Part shown: in pieces, positions 32,953 through 40,128 of the stretch
How the letters are laid out: each line of letters opens with the position of its first letter
How positions within the stretch are numbered: the stretch's first letter is position 1
Source: Acidimicrobiaceae bacterium
Lineage (GTDB): Bacteria; Actinomycetota; Acidimicrobiia; Acidimicrobiales; RAAP-2
Direction of reading: 5' to 3'
DNA: 40,128 nucleotides
Assembly (NCBI GenBank): GCA_003133665.1
Contig: PKYK01000063.1
Span: forward strand, 1-40,128
Position numbers and translations under genes: made by a program
The notes under the pieces: generated by a model
What the model saw: only the letters and a program-made list of their open reading frames with translations
Told to the model about the DNA's origin: nothing
The model's database searches: none

Positions 32953-33777
32953 CTACTCGGTGAGCCCTCGACAGAGGAGAACGACCGTGATGAAAGTGCG
33001 ATAGAACTCGAGTGGATTGGACTCGATAATCTCTGCACTGAGATCTCCAGTGCGAACAACACCGTTCACTCGTGTTGCAAGGTCGACATAGTCACTGCTT
33101 CGGAACTGAATCTTCAGCGTAGCCGGTAACTCTATCGCGACCTGCTTCGCCGTCGCGATTGACTTCGTAGCTAAGAAGGCCTGCTCGCCAATCAACTCTC
33201 GTGCCTGCTCGGGATGCATTGAGTTCGCAGAAAACCGAGTCACCGATTCCTTCACGATCGCCTGATGCACACCAGGACAGAACGGCTCTATCTCCATCGC
33301 CGTTGTTGCGTCACCGGTCACCAGCACGACTGGTACTCCGTAGGCCTGAGCGACGAGCGCGTTGATTCCCGCCTCACCCGCGACGATGCCGTTGATCGTC
33401 ACTTCAGCGATGGCCGTTGGGAAGTAGGTATGCGAGAGCGTCGAGGCCTTGCTGCCCATCGAGCCATGGTACGAGACGAAGAAGACCGCATCAAACGTCC
33501 CGTCGAGGCCCTGCATCATGTACATCGGCTTGAAGCGACCAGAGAGGTAGCGAGCCGAACCCGCGAGCGCGTCCGGCTTGAGATTGGCCATCTTCGAGTG
33601 CGAGTCGTTCACCAAGAACTCCGTCGCGCCGGCTCGTATCGCGCCCTCAATTGCCGCATTGATCTCCTTGGTCAAGAGATCGGCGTAGTACTCGTAGTGG
33701 CCACCACCAATCAGCACCTGATCCCAGTCAACGACCCCAGCGGTGCCCTCCATGTCGGAAGAGATGAAGATTTTCAT
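32953..33777 (-). CDS. D-aminopeptidase, family M55
   Basis: 274 residues from the ATG at 33777 (AGGA upstream, and ATGA overlap with the preceding stop); a longer frame to 33888 overlaps that gene. Matches Bacillus subtilis DppA in order and almost in numbering: Asp8 and Glu10 (SSDMEG), His60 (NDSHS), His104 (VSYHGSMG), a histidine at 116 (TLSH) and Glu135 (GEAGIN). The Bacillus enzyme is a cytosolic decamer that removes N-terminal D-residues, preferring D-Ala-D-Ala-type peptides. Coupling to an Ntn hydrolase and an amidase fits salvage of D- or iso-peptides, for example from cell-wall turnover. Confidence 0.95.
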   Translation of the reverse strand: MKIFISSDMEGTAGVVDWDQVLIGGGHYEYYADLLTKEINAAIEGAIRAGATEFLVNDSHSKMANLKPDALAGSARYLSGRFKPMYMMQGLDGTFDAVFFVSYHGSMGSKASTLSHTYFPTAIAEVTINGIVAGEAGINALVAQAYGVPVVLVTGDATTAMEIEPFCPGVHQAIVKESVTRFSANSMHPEQARELIGEQAFLATKSIATAKQVAIELPATLKIQFRSSDYVDLATRVNGVVRTGDLSAEIIESNPLEFYRTFITVVLLCRGLTE

Positions 33778-34724
33778 AGCGGAGTCCTTGGGAATACCTC
33801 GGGAACGGTGCTCGCGGTGGTCATCACATTGTACGTCGAACCCCGTTGACCAGCCGCCCCCCCGTGCTGTCCAACCGGGGTCAGGCAAAGCGTGCGGAGT
33901 TCTGCGGCATAGGCATCCGGGAGCGTCGCCGCCTCAGCGAGCATCAAGCGACAGGCCTGCGACGGAGCTTCACCACGTGCCAAAGCGTCGACGACCATTC
34001 GAGCGCCGGTAACCCTCATGCTCATCTCGCCACGTCCGGTGCAGGCCGCACCGCCGTAGCGCAGGTCGCAGTAGATGCCCGTACCAGGTAGCGCAGAGTC
34101 CCCAACGCGACCTGGATACTTCCATGGGTAGCCGCTGGTCGAAACGCCAACTACCATCTCACCACTCTCATCGAGTGCAATCACGTTGATGGTCCCCCAC
34201 GGGCCATCGTGAGGACGGAAGCGCTTCACCAACTCAATCGCTGTCACGCGATAGCGGTCATCGCCCCGAGCGGCGACCGTCTTTTCCCCTTCTACGGACT
34301 CATCCGAGGGCGCGAGTGATTCTCGAAACAGTCGTTTGGCCTCATCGGTCAAGAGTTCCGCGCGCTCGAATCCCTGCTCTTCAGCGAAGAGCTCGGCGCC
34401 GCTACCAACCAACAGACAGTGCTGAGGAAGTCTTTCGAAGACTGCGCGCGCGATCGAGATCGGATGCGGAAAGCCGCGCACTGCTCCGACGGCACCGAAG
34501 GCCCGGCTCGATCCAATCATCACCGACGCGTCGAGTTCGACTTCGCCACGCGCGTTCGGTAGGCCGCCGGTGCCAACGTAGTGATCTTCAAGATTGTCTT
34601 CACAGAGTCGAAGTGCAGCCTCGACGGCATCGAGGGCGGAGCCACCATGACGCAATAGATCCATTCCTGCGGGCAGCCCAACCTCACTGCGCTCACTCCC
34701 GATAATGATCGGCCTGGTCGTCAC
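33774..34724 (-). CDS. Ntn-hydrolase of the asparaginase-2 / glycosylasparaginase / isoaspartyl peptidase family
   Basis: 316 residues from a GTG at 34724 with AAGGAG eight bases upstream. Early HGGSALDAVEAALRLCE is the family's N-terminal helix. VGTGGLPNARGEVELDAS matches glycosylasparaginases more than plant-type isoaspartyl peptidases. The autoproteolytic nucleophile is predicted at Thr178 (PWGTINVIALD), followed by GRVGDSALPGTG and TGRGE, which bind the substrate carboxylate. The precursor should self-cleave before Thr178. Such enzymes hydrolyse asparagine-linked sugars, beta-aspartyl peptides or asparagine. It lies 61 bp downstream of the amidase fusion and is coupled to the M55 gene. 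Confidence 0.92.
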   Translation of the reverse strand: MTTRPIIIGSERSEVGLPAGMDLLRHGGSALDAVEAALRLCEDNLEDHYVGTGGLPNARGEVELDASVMIGSSRAFGAVGAVRGFPHPISIARAVFERLPQHCLLVGSGAELFAEEQGFERAELLTDEAKRLFRESLAPSDESVEGEKTVAARGDDRYRVTAIELVKRFRPHDGPWGTINVIALDESGEMVVGVSTSGYPWKYPGRVGDSALPGTGIYCDLRYGGAACTGRGEMSMRVTGARMVVDALARGEAPSQACRLMLAEAATLPDAYAAELRTLCLTPVGQHGGAAGQRGSTYNVMTTASTVPEVFPRTPL

Positions 34725-34785
34725 TTCTCATCTCCTTCACGTCTTGGTCCTCCAAGACAGTCGAATACGGACTGAGCAACCTCTC

Positions 34786-36927
34786 TCAGGAAATTACTGG
34801 CTTCCTGCGCTCAACGCCCAGAAGTCTTTCGATCTCTGCGGCTACACGAAGGAGCACCATGTCGCTCCCCCGCAACGAGGAGAGCTGCAGGCCGATGGTT
34901 AGTCCCTGGTCGTTAACGCCGCACGGCAGCACAATCGCAGGAACACCGGTCAAGTTAAAGACACTTGTGAAGAGACCTTCAATTTCACCATCTGGAGTAT
35001 CGATCGGTGGTGTCGTCTCCGGCGCCACATACGGAGCCGCGGGCGTCATCACAACGTCCACGTTGGCGTAGACCGCATCGGTGGCCGGCATCTGAAGAGC
35101 CCGTTTTGCCATCGCCGCATCGTAGGCCTCGCGAGTGATCTTCGATGCCGTCCGTAACAAGCGAAGCGTCTCTGGACCGTAGTGATCGGGATCGCGTTCG
35201 ACCTGTGCACGATGGACCTGCCAGGCTTCGTACAAGATGATGTCGTCGTAGGTACCGCGCATCTCTACGAACGCACTCCCGTCAACTTCAATGATGTCGG
35301 CACCCATCCGGATACGCTCAACCGCATTAGCTAACGAGTGGCGAATCTCGGCCGTAATCACCGGATCGGTCAACTCACTCGTGACGATGCCAATACGAAG
35401 TCGACCTGGCCGTAGGACTGCCACTTCTTCGCCCGTCAATGCCGTGAAGACACGCTCGGTGATCGCGACATCCTTCGCGAGCAGCCCGACATGATCGAGG
35501 GATGGCGAGAGTGGCTGTACACCCGTCAGATCAAAGGTGTTGCAACTGGGCTTGAAGCCGACAATTCCGCAGTAGTGCGCCGGAATGCGAATTGAACCAC
35601 CCGTATCAGTGCCAATCGCAACGTCGCACACACCGGCTCCGACCAGCGCCGCCGAGCCCCCGCTCGATCCCCCCGCAGTGCGCTGAAGATCAAAGGGGTT
35701 CCTCGTCTCTGGAACGTCTGGATGCAGAGCACCCGCGGCATACTCCAGCAGCGAGGTCGTCACGTACACGTCCGCCCCCGCCTCGCGAAGTGCCGCGATG
35801 ATCGGGGCATCGACAGTGGCAACGGCGCCCGCCATGGCGTTCGGATTACCGCTTCCCCGCGCCACGCCCTTCACGTCGATGATGTCCTTCACCGCAATAG
35901 CGATTCCATGAAGTGGTCCATCCTCGCGTCGAAGTGGGGCCTGCAGCGTGTGTACGACGGCATTCAGTTGACGACCGAGTCTTTCGGTACGCTCGTAGGT
36001 TGCGAGCAAGTCAAGATTGGAGACTTCGCAAGTCCGCTCCCCTCGCTCTATCGCGCGAATCAACTCACCGGCGTAGGTGGTCAACGGACCCTTCAAATCG
36101 TGAAGCAGTTCATCGACCTCGGTCTTGCGCTTCCTCACCATCAAGTCCCGATAGATTCCGCTGTGCGACTTGGCACTCTTGCGGTTAAAGGTGACCAAAC
36201 GGTCGAGTGAAGCTTCGAGGTCGTTCGGATCGAACCCGTCGAAGGCCTCTGGTCGCACTGGAGATTGCGCGAGCACCTCCGAAGCAATGGCCAGCATCAG
36301 TTGCCGATAGCGGGGATCGGCGAGCGAGTCGGCAATCGAGAGGTCCGAGACCGCACCCGCCCAGAGCATCGCGCCGTAGGCCTCTTTCCCCCACAGGTAA
36401 CCCATGATGTTGTCGGTTGCCTCGGCATACGGCAGCGCTGCAACCAGTTCGGCAACTCTCGGGGTGATGACCGAAAGTCCTGGCTCGCCCACGCGGAACG
36501 TACCGATATTACCCTGCATGATTCGACCTGGAGCCATGACGTCAGCGCCGAAATTCACGAAACTGACAATGAGGTTTTCGCGACCGACTGCCCCAGCGAG
36601 AATGTCTGCGGTCAGCCCGTTTTGGAAGCTCACGACATAGCCTCCAGGAGCGACCCGTCCACGAAGAAGTTCCGCCACCTGCGCGGTGTGTTGAGTCTTC
36701 ACCGAAACGGCGACGTGTTCGATCCGGTCGGGGAGCTGATCTGGAGTGATCGCCGTTGCTCGAACCGTGAAGTTCTCGACCGGTCCCTCAATGGTCAGGC
36801 CTTTGCTATTGATCGCCTCGACATGGTCAACGTCGGTGTCGCAAAGCACGACGTCGTGCCCGCTCCTGATCATGTGAGCTCCGATGGTGCCGCCAATTGC
36901 GCCGGCTCCGATAATCGTCAACTGCAT
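34786..36927 (-). CDS. Fusion of ketopantoate-reductase-like dehydrogenase and amidase-signature hydrolase
   Basis: 713 residues from the ATG at 36927 (GGGGG upstream; a TTG directly before it is also in frame). Residues 1-305 are an ApbA/PanE-type reductase: GAGAIGG for NADP at 7-13, Asn103 (FQNGL), Lys181 (LWGKEAYG) and Glu270 (RKRKTEVD) are the catalytic equivalents. Residues about 308-713 are an amidase-signature enzyme: Lys347 (AVKDIID), cis-Ser in GGSSGG (419-424) and nucleophile Ser445 (GTDTGGSIRIPA). Both halves keep their active sites and no frameshift is needed. I do not know this fusion as a described enzyme. First gene of the three-gene leftward operon; the pair may act in sequence on one amide-containing keto or hydroxy acid. 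Confidence 0.93.
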   Translation of the reverse strand: MQLTIIGAGAIGGTIGAHMIRSGHDVVLCDTDVDHVEAINSKGLTIEGPVENFTVRATAITPDQLPDRIEHVAVSVKTQHTAQVAELLRGRVAPGGYVVSFQNGLTADILAGAVGRENLIVSFVNFGADVMAPGRIMQGNIGTFRVGEPGLSVITPRVAELVAALPYAEATDNIMGYLWGKEAYGAMLWAGAVSDLSIADSLADPRYRQLMLAIASEVLAQSPVRPEAFDGFDPNDLEASLDRLVTFNRKSAKSHSGIYRDLMVRKRKTEVDELLHDLKGPLTTYAGELIRAIERGERTCEVSNLDLLATYERTERLGRQLNAVVHTLQAPLRREDGPLHGIAIAVKDIIDVKGVARGSGNPNAMAGAVATVDAPIIAALREAGADVYVTTSLLEYAAGALHPDVPETRNPFDLQRTAGGSSGGSAALVGAGVCDVAIGTDTGGSIRIPAHYCGIVGFKPSCNTFDLTGVQPLSPSLDHVGLLAKDVAITERVFTALTGEEVAVLRPGRLRIGIVTSELTDPVITAEIRHSLANAVERIRMGADIIEVDGSAFVEMRGTYDDIILYEAWQVHRAQVERDPDHYGPETLRLLRTASKITREAYDAAMAKRALQMPATDAVYANVDVVMTPAAPYVAPETTPPIDTPDGEIEGLFTSVFNLTGVPAIVLPCGVNDQGLTIGLQLSSLRGSDMVLLRVAAEIERLLGVERRKPVIS

Positions 36928-37284
36928 CAACGCCCCCTACTCAAATAGATTCTGTGTGCGCAAGAATGTGGCTCCCATAATCTACTCACGGACAAATCTC
37001 GCAGGAGGCGTAGAAAGGGCCGAGCTCCGAAGAGAGGCACATAGTGAGATCAGGACCCGGGTAAGCAATCTCCCCTCTCGCACGACCTTCAATGCTGGCC
37101 AGCTTTTGACAATTACTCTCCACTTGCCAAGCGCTTAAGACAGTTAGTGGCGTATGCACCAATGAACAGGTCATAGAAGAGGGAATTGGTGCCAAGTACC
37201 CGAATTAGTGCATCGGAACTCTGACGACGCGACCTAAATATGCATTTCCTTTAGCAACGCCGGCCGTCACCGGCGGTGATGCCC

Positions 37285-37379
37285 GAACGCCGGCGGACTG
37301 AAACTCCAATACTGCAACCAAATACGGTCAACGGTGAACGTCAACGAACTGAGAAAGACCGCATGGCACGCACGAAGTC
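37285..37379 (+). repeat. 95-nt diverged direct repeat, copy 1
   Basis: Aligns without gaps to 38801-38895 with about 16 mismatches (roughly 83% identical, counted by eye). Copy 1 runs straight into the tRNA-like T-arm and CCA end. Shared blocks include gaacgccggcg, aaatacgg, gaacgtca and gaccgcat. Confidence 0.8.
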
Positions 37380-37407
37380 GCGGGTTTGAGTCCCCTCGCC
37401 TCCACCA
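37376..37407 (+). other. tRNA/tmRNA-like 3' end with CCA
   Basis: Reads gtcgcgggtttgagtccc then ctcgcctccacca, ending with CCA at 37405-37407. It resembles the T-arm and acceptor end of an actinobacterial tmRNA or tRNA (consensus GCGGGTTCGAxTCCCGCxxCTCCACCA) with a C56 to T change. No upstream tRNA body or tmRNA tag frame is visible. The antisense reads WRRGDSNPR, a string known from spurious ORFs opposite tRNA ends. Confidence 0.5.
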
Positions 37408-37640
37408 ATTTGGGGCCCTGAGCGCGCCCTCTTTTTGGGTCCGGCGCTTCCCCAAAAGTAATTTGTGAGCAATGGGTTTCAGCAACGCGTAAACGGCGCT
37501 TCTAGCAACGCAGTTGCGAAGGCAGTTGCTGAGCTCGTTTGACGGAATACGCCAATCGACTTTTCAACTTCCAGTCCCGGCCTCAAACCAAGCACTGGCT
37601 GTGACTTGGCTGGCGGCTTCAAGGAGCCGACGTCAACAAT

Positions 37641-38192
37641 CTAATGGAGGTCTAAGTCGTGGGACGAGTCATTCGCGCACGATGTTCCGAGGCTCAGTTT
37701 GAAAACCTTGAACGTATCGCCAGCATACGATGGTTCTTCTCCGGCGTAAGTAGCCCCGAGACTCTTCGCCAATTTCATTGAGACTTCGTTACCAGGAAGT
37801 ATCCTGATGACGGCAGTCTCGGCGCCCATCGTGTCAGCGGCGTAGCTGAGCGCCAATAGCGACGCTCGCCGGGCGACTCCTCGTCGACGAAACGGAGGGA
37901 ACACGACGTACGAGAGGTTGACTTCGGAGTCACCAAGTGGTCGCACTTCAACTCCTCCGAGAAGGGTCCTCGAGTCGACGAATCGAATCCCCCAGTGACG
38001 ATGGTTTCCCATCGTTCGCCACGATTCCATTCGTTCAGAAATGAAACACTGGACGTCCGATAGCTGTGCTGGACGCGCCAACTCGAACCACCGAACTTGC
38101 TCCTCATCTTGACCGGCCAGCCACTCCGTAGCGTCCTCTGCTGTCAGAGGCGCGAGAATCACAACGCCGTCAGTCAACGTATGATCGCTCAT
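37641..38192 (-). CDS. GNAT-family N-acetyltransferase (RimJ/RimL-like)
   Basis: 183 residues from the ATG at 38192; only a weak GGG precedes it. The chain begins TDGVVILAPLTAEDATEWLAGQDEEQVRWF, typical of the RimJ/RimL group, then HWGIRFVDSRTLLGGVEVR, VNLSYVVFPPFRRRGVARRA with the acetyl-CoA pyrophosphate loop R-R-R-G-V-A, and GNEVSMKLAKSLGA (motif B). Substrate may be an N-terminal amino group or a small amine. It is flanked on both sides by repeat-rich non-coding DNA, so it is probably an independent, mobile or accessory gene. The last ten or so residues are polar and atypical. Confidence 0.87.
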   Translation of the reverse strand: MSDHTLTDGVVILAPLTAEDATEWLAGQDEEQVRWFELARPAQLSDVQCFISERMESWRTMGNHRHWGIRFVDSRTLLGGVEVRPLGDSEVNLSYVVFPPFRRRGVARRASLLALSYAADTMGAETAVIRILPGNEVSMKLAKSLGATYAGEEPSYAGDTFKVFKLSLGTSCANDSSHDLDLH

Positions 38193-39076
38193 TGCCCGAG
38201 TCTACGTTCTGGCCGACAAATATCAATTTTGCTGATACAGATTCTTGATCTTACCTGAACCCCACCGACAGCAGAGTGGGCTTGACGACCAGACCCCTGA
38301 TAGGGTCTACCGTCAGTCACGCATCAACCAACGAGCTCCCTGAACCCGATGACAGCCAACTGCTCACTTCTTAAGAAGACCATCGAGTCAAGCAATTCGG
38401 GGCAACACCATTCCCTACATGATCACGTAGTCATTCATCCAGTGCAAATTACAATCTTTGACACCAAACCATCCAACGGTGATTGACCTGCAGTTAGTGG
38501 GGTCCAGGTCGATTTGCATGTCAGGTCTAGCCCCCTCGAGGGACGTGCGCCGAACACTTCACCACATCTCTCGAGAAGAACCGAAACTTCTAAAAAGTAC
38601 GTCCACCACTGCCAAGATCGGACCAACACTAACTAACCCGTAAATTGCGCAGGTCTTCGATTTCACGCAGGCTGACGCCCCACTGCGGAGGTCCCCTGGT
38701 CTGATCCGGCGCGCCTAGAAGTCCCGCTGCCTCATTGGAGCTAGGAGGAGATCGTGGAGCAGAGGCGGTGCAACGCCGGCGATTACGTGCGGTCACGCCT
38801 GAACGCCGGCGAACTGAAAGTCCAATATTCCAACTAAATACGGCCACCGGCGAACGTCAGCGAACTGAAGACGACCGCATCGCATGCAGGGAGTCAGGGG
38901 TCGCACGGAAACCAGTGCGTTATGTCTCGCCAGTTGTTCAGTCGGTCTTCGACAACAACGCCGAAAAGAACGGGGCGGACCAGTGCCCGAGGAGTTCGCC
39001 GTGACGTCGTAGCAGTACGAAAAAGAACAATTCCAATCCATGATCTCGGACTGACTCGTGCCCAACGAGATGTGCG
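38193..39076. other. Non-coding interval with second repeat copy
   Basis: No supportable gene in 884 bases. Present are a small hairpin (agaccc 38291-38296 with gggtct 38303-38308), a ggtccaggtc (38501-38510) also found beside the istB relic at 15002-15011, and repeat copy 2. Open frames here have no start signals or family resemblance. Confidence 0.55.
38801..38895 (+). repeat. 95-nt diverged direct repeat, copy 2
   Basis: Partner of 37285-37379. Downstream the similarity fades: the sequence that follows (aggggtcgcacgg) is at best a ruined T-arm and has no CCA end. Confidence 0.8.
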
Positions 39077-40128
39077 CTAACTACCACCCATGGCCTTGAA
39101 ACCGGCGCCGCCGAGGCTGACCACGATGGGCTCACCACCTTCAGGTCGATACCCAGGACCACCCGCCCACGCCGCACCTGACGTTGGTTCAACCCAGAGC
39201 CCGTGACGGGCCAACTCAATTGTCGACCGTCTGATCGCATCGTCATCGACCGTCCGCGCTTCGCCACCGGTCTCCTCGATTGCCTTCAGGATCTGAACGA
39301 TCCTGCGGGGTGCACTGATTGCTATCCCGTCCGCAAGCGGCTTGCCGTCGCCATGGGTCAAGTCCCCCGTCAGTGGCGACCACCCTTTCGCTTGGACGGC
39401 GACCATCTTCGGAATTCGCGATGTTAGACCATGTTCAAAGAGATAGCGGAAGCCGCGGTACGCACCAAGGAAGAGACTCCCGTTGCCAACAGCCATCACG
39501 ACCTCGGCGGGGGCGTCACCCAGTTGTTCCCAGACCTCGAATGCCCATGTCTGAGTGCCTTCCAGGAAAAATGGATTCTCCACGTGGCTGGCGTAGAACG
39601 TGCCTTGTTCCGAAGCCAATGACAAAGCAAGTTCCGTTGCAGCGGAGCGTGCACCTTCTACTGTTTTGACCTCCGCGCCATATGCCCGCGACTGGTGGAG
39701 CTTCTGGGCGGGTGCACTCGCTGGCGCGACGACGATGCAGGACAGCCCAATCCTCGCACAATGGGCGGCCATCGCGGCACCCGCATTCCCTGAACTATCG
39801 ACGACGACTCTCTTCGCACCAAAACGGAGCGAGAGTGCGGCAAGCACCTGTGCTCCCCGATCCTTAAAGGAGCCGCTCGGCATGATGTAATCGCATTTTA
39901 CGAATACCGAACCGCCCATCGGGAGAATAGGTGTTCTCGCTGAGCCCAAATAAGCGTCGTCAAGGCGACGGATATCGATGGCGATGGCTTCACGATACCG
40001 GGATAGTCCCACCCCCCTGCCTGACAGCGAAGAGGGAAATGCGGGGGGACTAAAGACGATATCGAGCACGCCATTGCAGTCACAGCAGATGCGGTTGAGA
40101 GCCACTTGGGACTGCTGTCGGTTTAGTT
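39077..40128 (-). CDS. Threonine-synthase-like fold-type II PLP enzyme (5' end outside the window)
   Basis: At least 342 residues from a GTG at 40105, but the frame stays open to the window edge. The first visible residues (ICCDCNGVLDIVF) look like the second half of the N-terminal zinc ribbon of threonine synthases, so the real start is probably outside. The PLP lysine is in MPSGSFKDRG, the phosphate-binding and substrate loops are SSGNAGAAMAAH and VGNGSLFLG, and the C-terminus VVSLGGAGFKAMG is characteristic. It catalyses a beta/gamma-replacement or elimination reaction, most likely threonine formation from phosphohomoserine, although related enzymes such as cysteate synthase share these motifs. 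The last 21 bases may be an assembly junction. Confidence 0.85.
   Translation of the reverse strand, partial: LNRQQSQVALNRICCDCNGVLDIVFSPPAFPSSLSGRGVGLSRYREAIAIDIRRLDDAYLGSARTPILPMGGSVFVKCDYIMPSGSFKDRGAQVLAALSLRFGAKRVVVDSSGNAGAAMAAHCARIGLSCIVVAPASAPAQKLHQSRAYGAEVKTVEGARSAATELALSLASEQGTFYASHVENPFFLEGTQTWAFEVWEQLGDAPAEVVMAVGNGSLFLGAYRGFRYLFEHGLTSRIPKMVAVQAKGWSPLTGDLTHGDGKPLADGIAISAPRRIVQILKAIEETGGEARTVDDDAIRRSTIELARHGLWVEPTSGAAWAGGPGYRPEGGEPIVVSLGGAGFKAMGGS
40108..40128. repeat. 21-nt terminal inverted match, right copy
   Basis: Exact reverse complement of 2-22 at the opposite end of the window. Located at the point where the PLP gene leaves the window. Confidence 0.9.

Larger units (their letters stand above)
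36928..37640. other. Non-coding interval with tRNA/tmRNA-like end and repeat
   Basis: No supportable gene in 713 bases. The right part holds a 95-nt repeat copy, a CCA-terminated tRNA-like end and an inverted repeat (agcaac 37504-37509 with gttgct 37525-37530). The left part must contain the promoter of the leftward amidase operon, but I could not pick out convincing -35/-10 boxes. The 72-codon minus frame across 37267-37485 is the antisense of the tRNA-like end. Confidence 0.55.

Noticed and set aside
37267..37485. 72-codon minus-strand ORF containing WRRGDSNPR
   Set aside because: This string is the antisense translation of a tRNA-type T-arm and recurs in databases as a spurious protein. 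The underlying DNA is better described as a tRNA/tmRNA-like end plus repeat.
38291..38308. Riboswitch-like hairpin downstream of the minus-strand PLP gene region
   Set aside because: Only a 6-bp stem is visible, it is not placed upstream of a gene start in either direction, and no known aptamer consensus is met.
1..40128. CRISPR array, rRNA or complete integrase
   Set aside because: No regularly spaced repeat-spacer series, no rRNA-like conserved blocks, and no tyrosine or serine recombinase frame were found on either strand.

Overview
The window looks like a chromosomal accessory region of an actinobacterium of moderately high GC, perhaps an acidimicrobial lineage. I infer this from gene content (a DipZ-type CcdA/thioredoxin fusion, FCD-type GntR regulator, CitE/MaoC pair, BLES03-like protein), frequent GTG/TTG starts and GC-rich third positions. 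The taxonomic placement is inference. The first and last 21 bases are reverse complements of each other, so the sequence may be a whole contig whose ends stop at one assembly junction.

Layout. Positions 1-4.8 kb are a poorly coding accessory margin. It holds a BLES03-like gene cut by the edge, a 31-residue membrane peptide, a short IS3-type OrfA, a membrane protein of a family seen elsewhere with conflict-type proteins, a protein with a histone-H1-like Lys/Ala tail, an orphan membrane-anchored protein, and decayed tRNA 3' ends. Positions 4.8-14.9 kb are a divergent catabolic locus under a GntR/FCD regulator. Leftward run an APC permease, isochorismatase-type amidohydrolase, SDR, 3-methylaspartate ammonia-lyase, class III CoA-transferase, SDR, cyclic-imide-hydrolase/PuuE-type deacetylase and GNAT. 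Rightward run the regulator, a CitE-type lyase and a MaoC hydratase. Together they can be read as import of an amide or imide compound, ring opening and amide hydrolysis, deamination to mesaconate, CoA activation, hydration, and cleavage to propionyl-CoA plus glyoxylate or acetyl-CoA plus pyruvate.

Positions 14.9-15.4 kb carry a frameshifted istB remnant. Positions 15.3-30.4 kb are a peptide-scavenging locus. Leftward lie a fused DppD-DppF ATPase, peptide-binding protein, M14-type deacylase, two permeases, an SDR, an M20 peptidase, an M19 dipeptidase and a 57-residue ORF. Rightward lie a creatininase-family hydrolase, a close paralogue of the same SDR, a DUF885 metallopeptidase and an alpha/beta hydrolase. 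Positions 30.9-32.6 kb encode DipZ. Positions 33-36.9 kb form a leftward operon of a ketopantoate-reductase/amidase fusion, an Ntn asparaginase-like hydrolase and an M55 D-aminopeptidase, which fits breakdown of D-, iso- or N-acylated peptides.

Positions 37-39 kb are again poorly coding, with a GNAT, a tRNA/tmRNA-like 3' end ending in CCA, and two 95-nt diverged direct repeats. The window ends inside a threonine-synthase-like PLP enzyme. The two catabolic blocks are flanked on both sides by tRNA-like ends in the same orientation, which suggests, without proving, that the area has been a target for integration. No complete tRNA, rRNA or CRISPR array was found.
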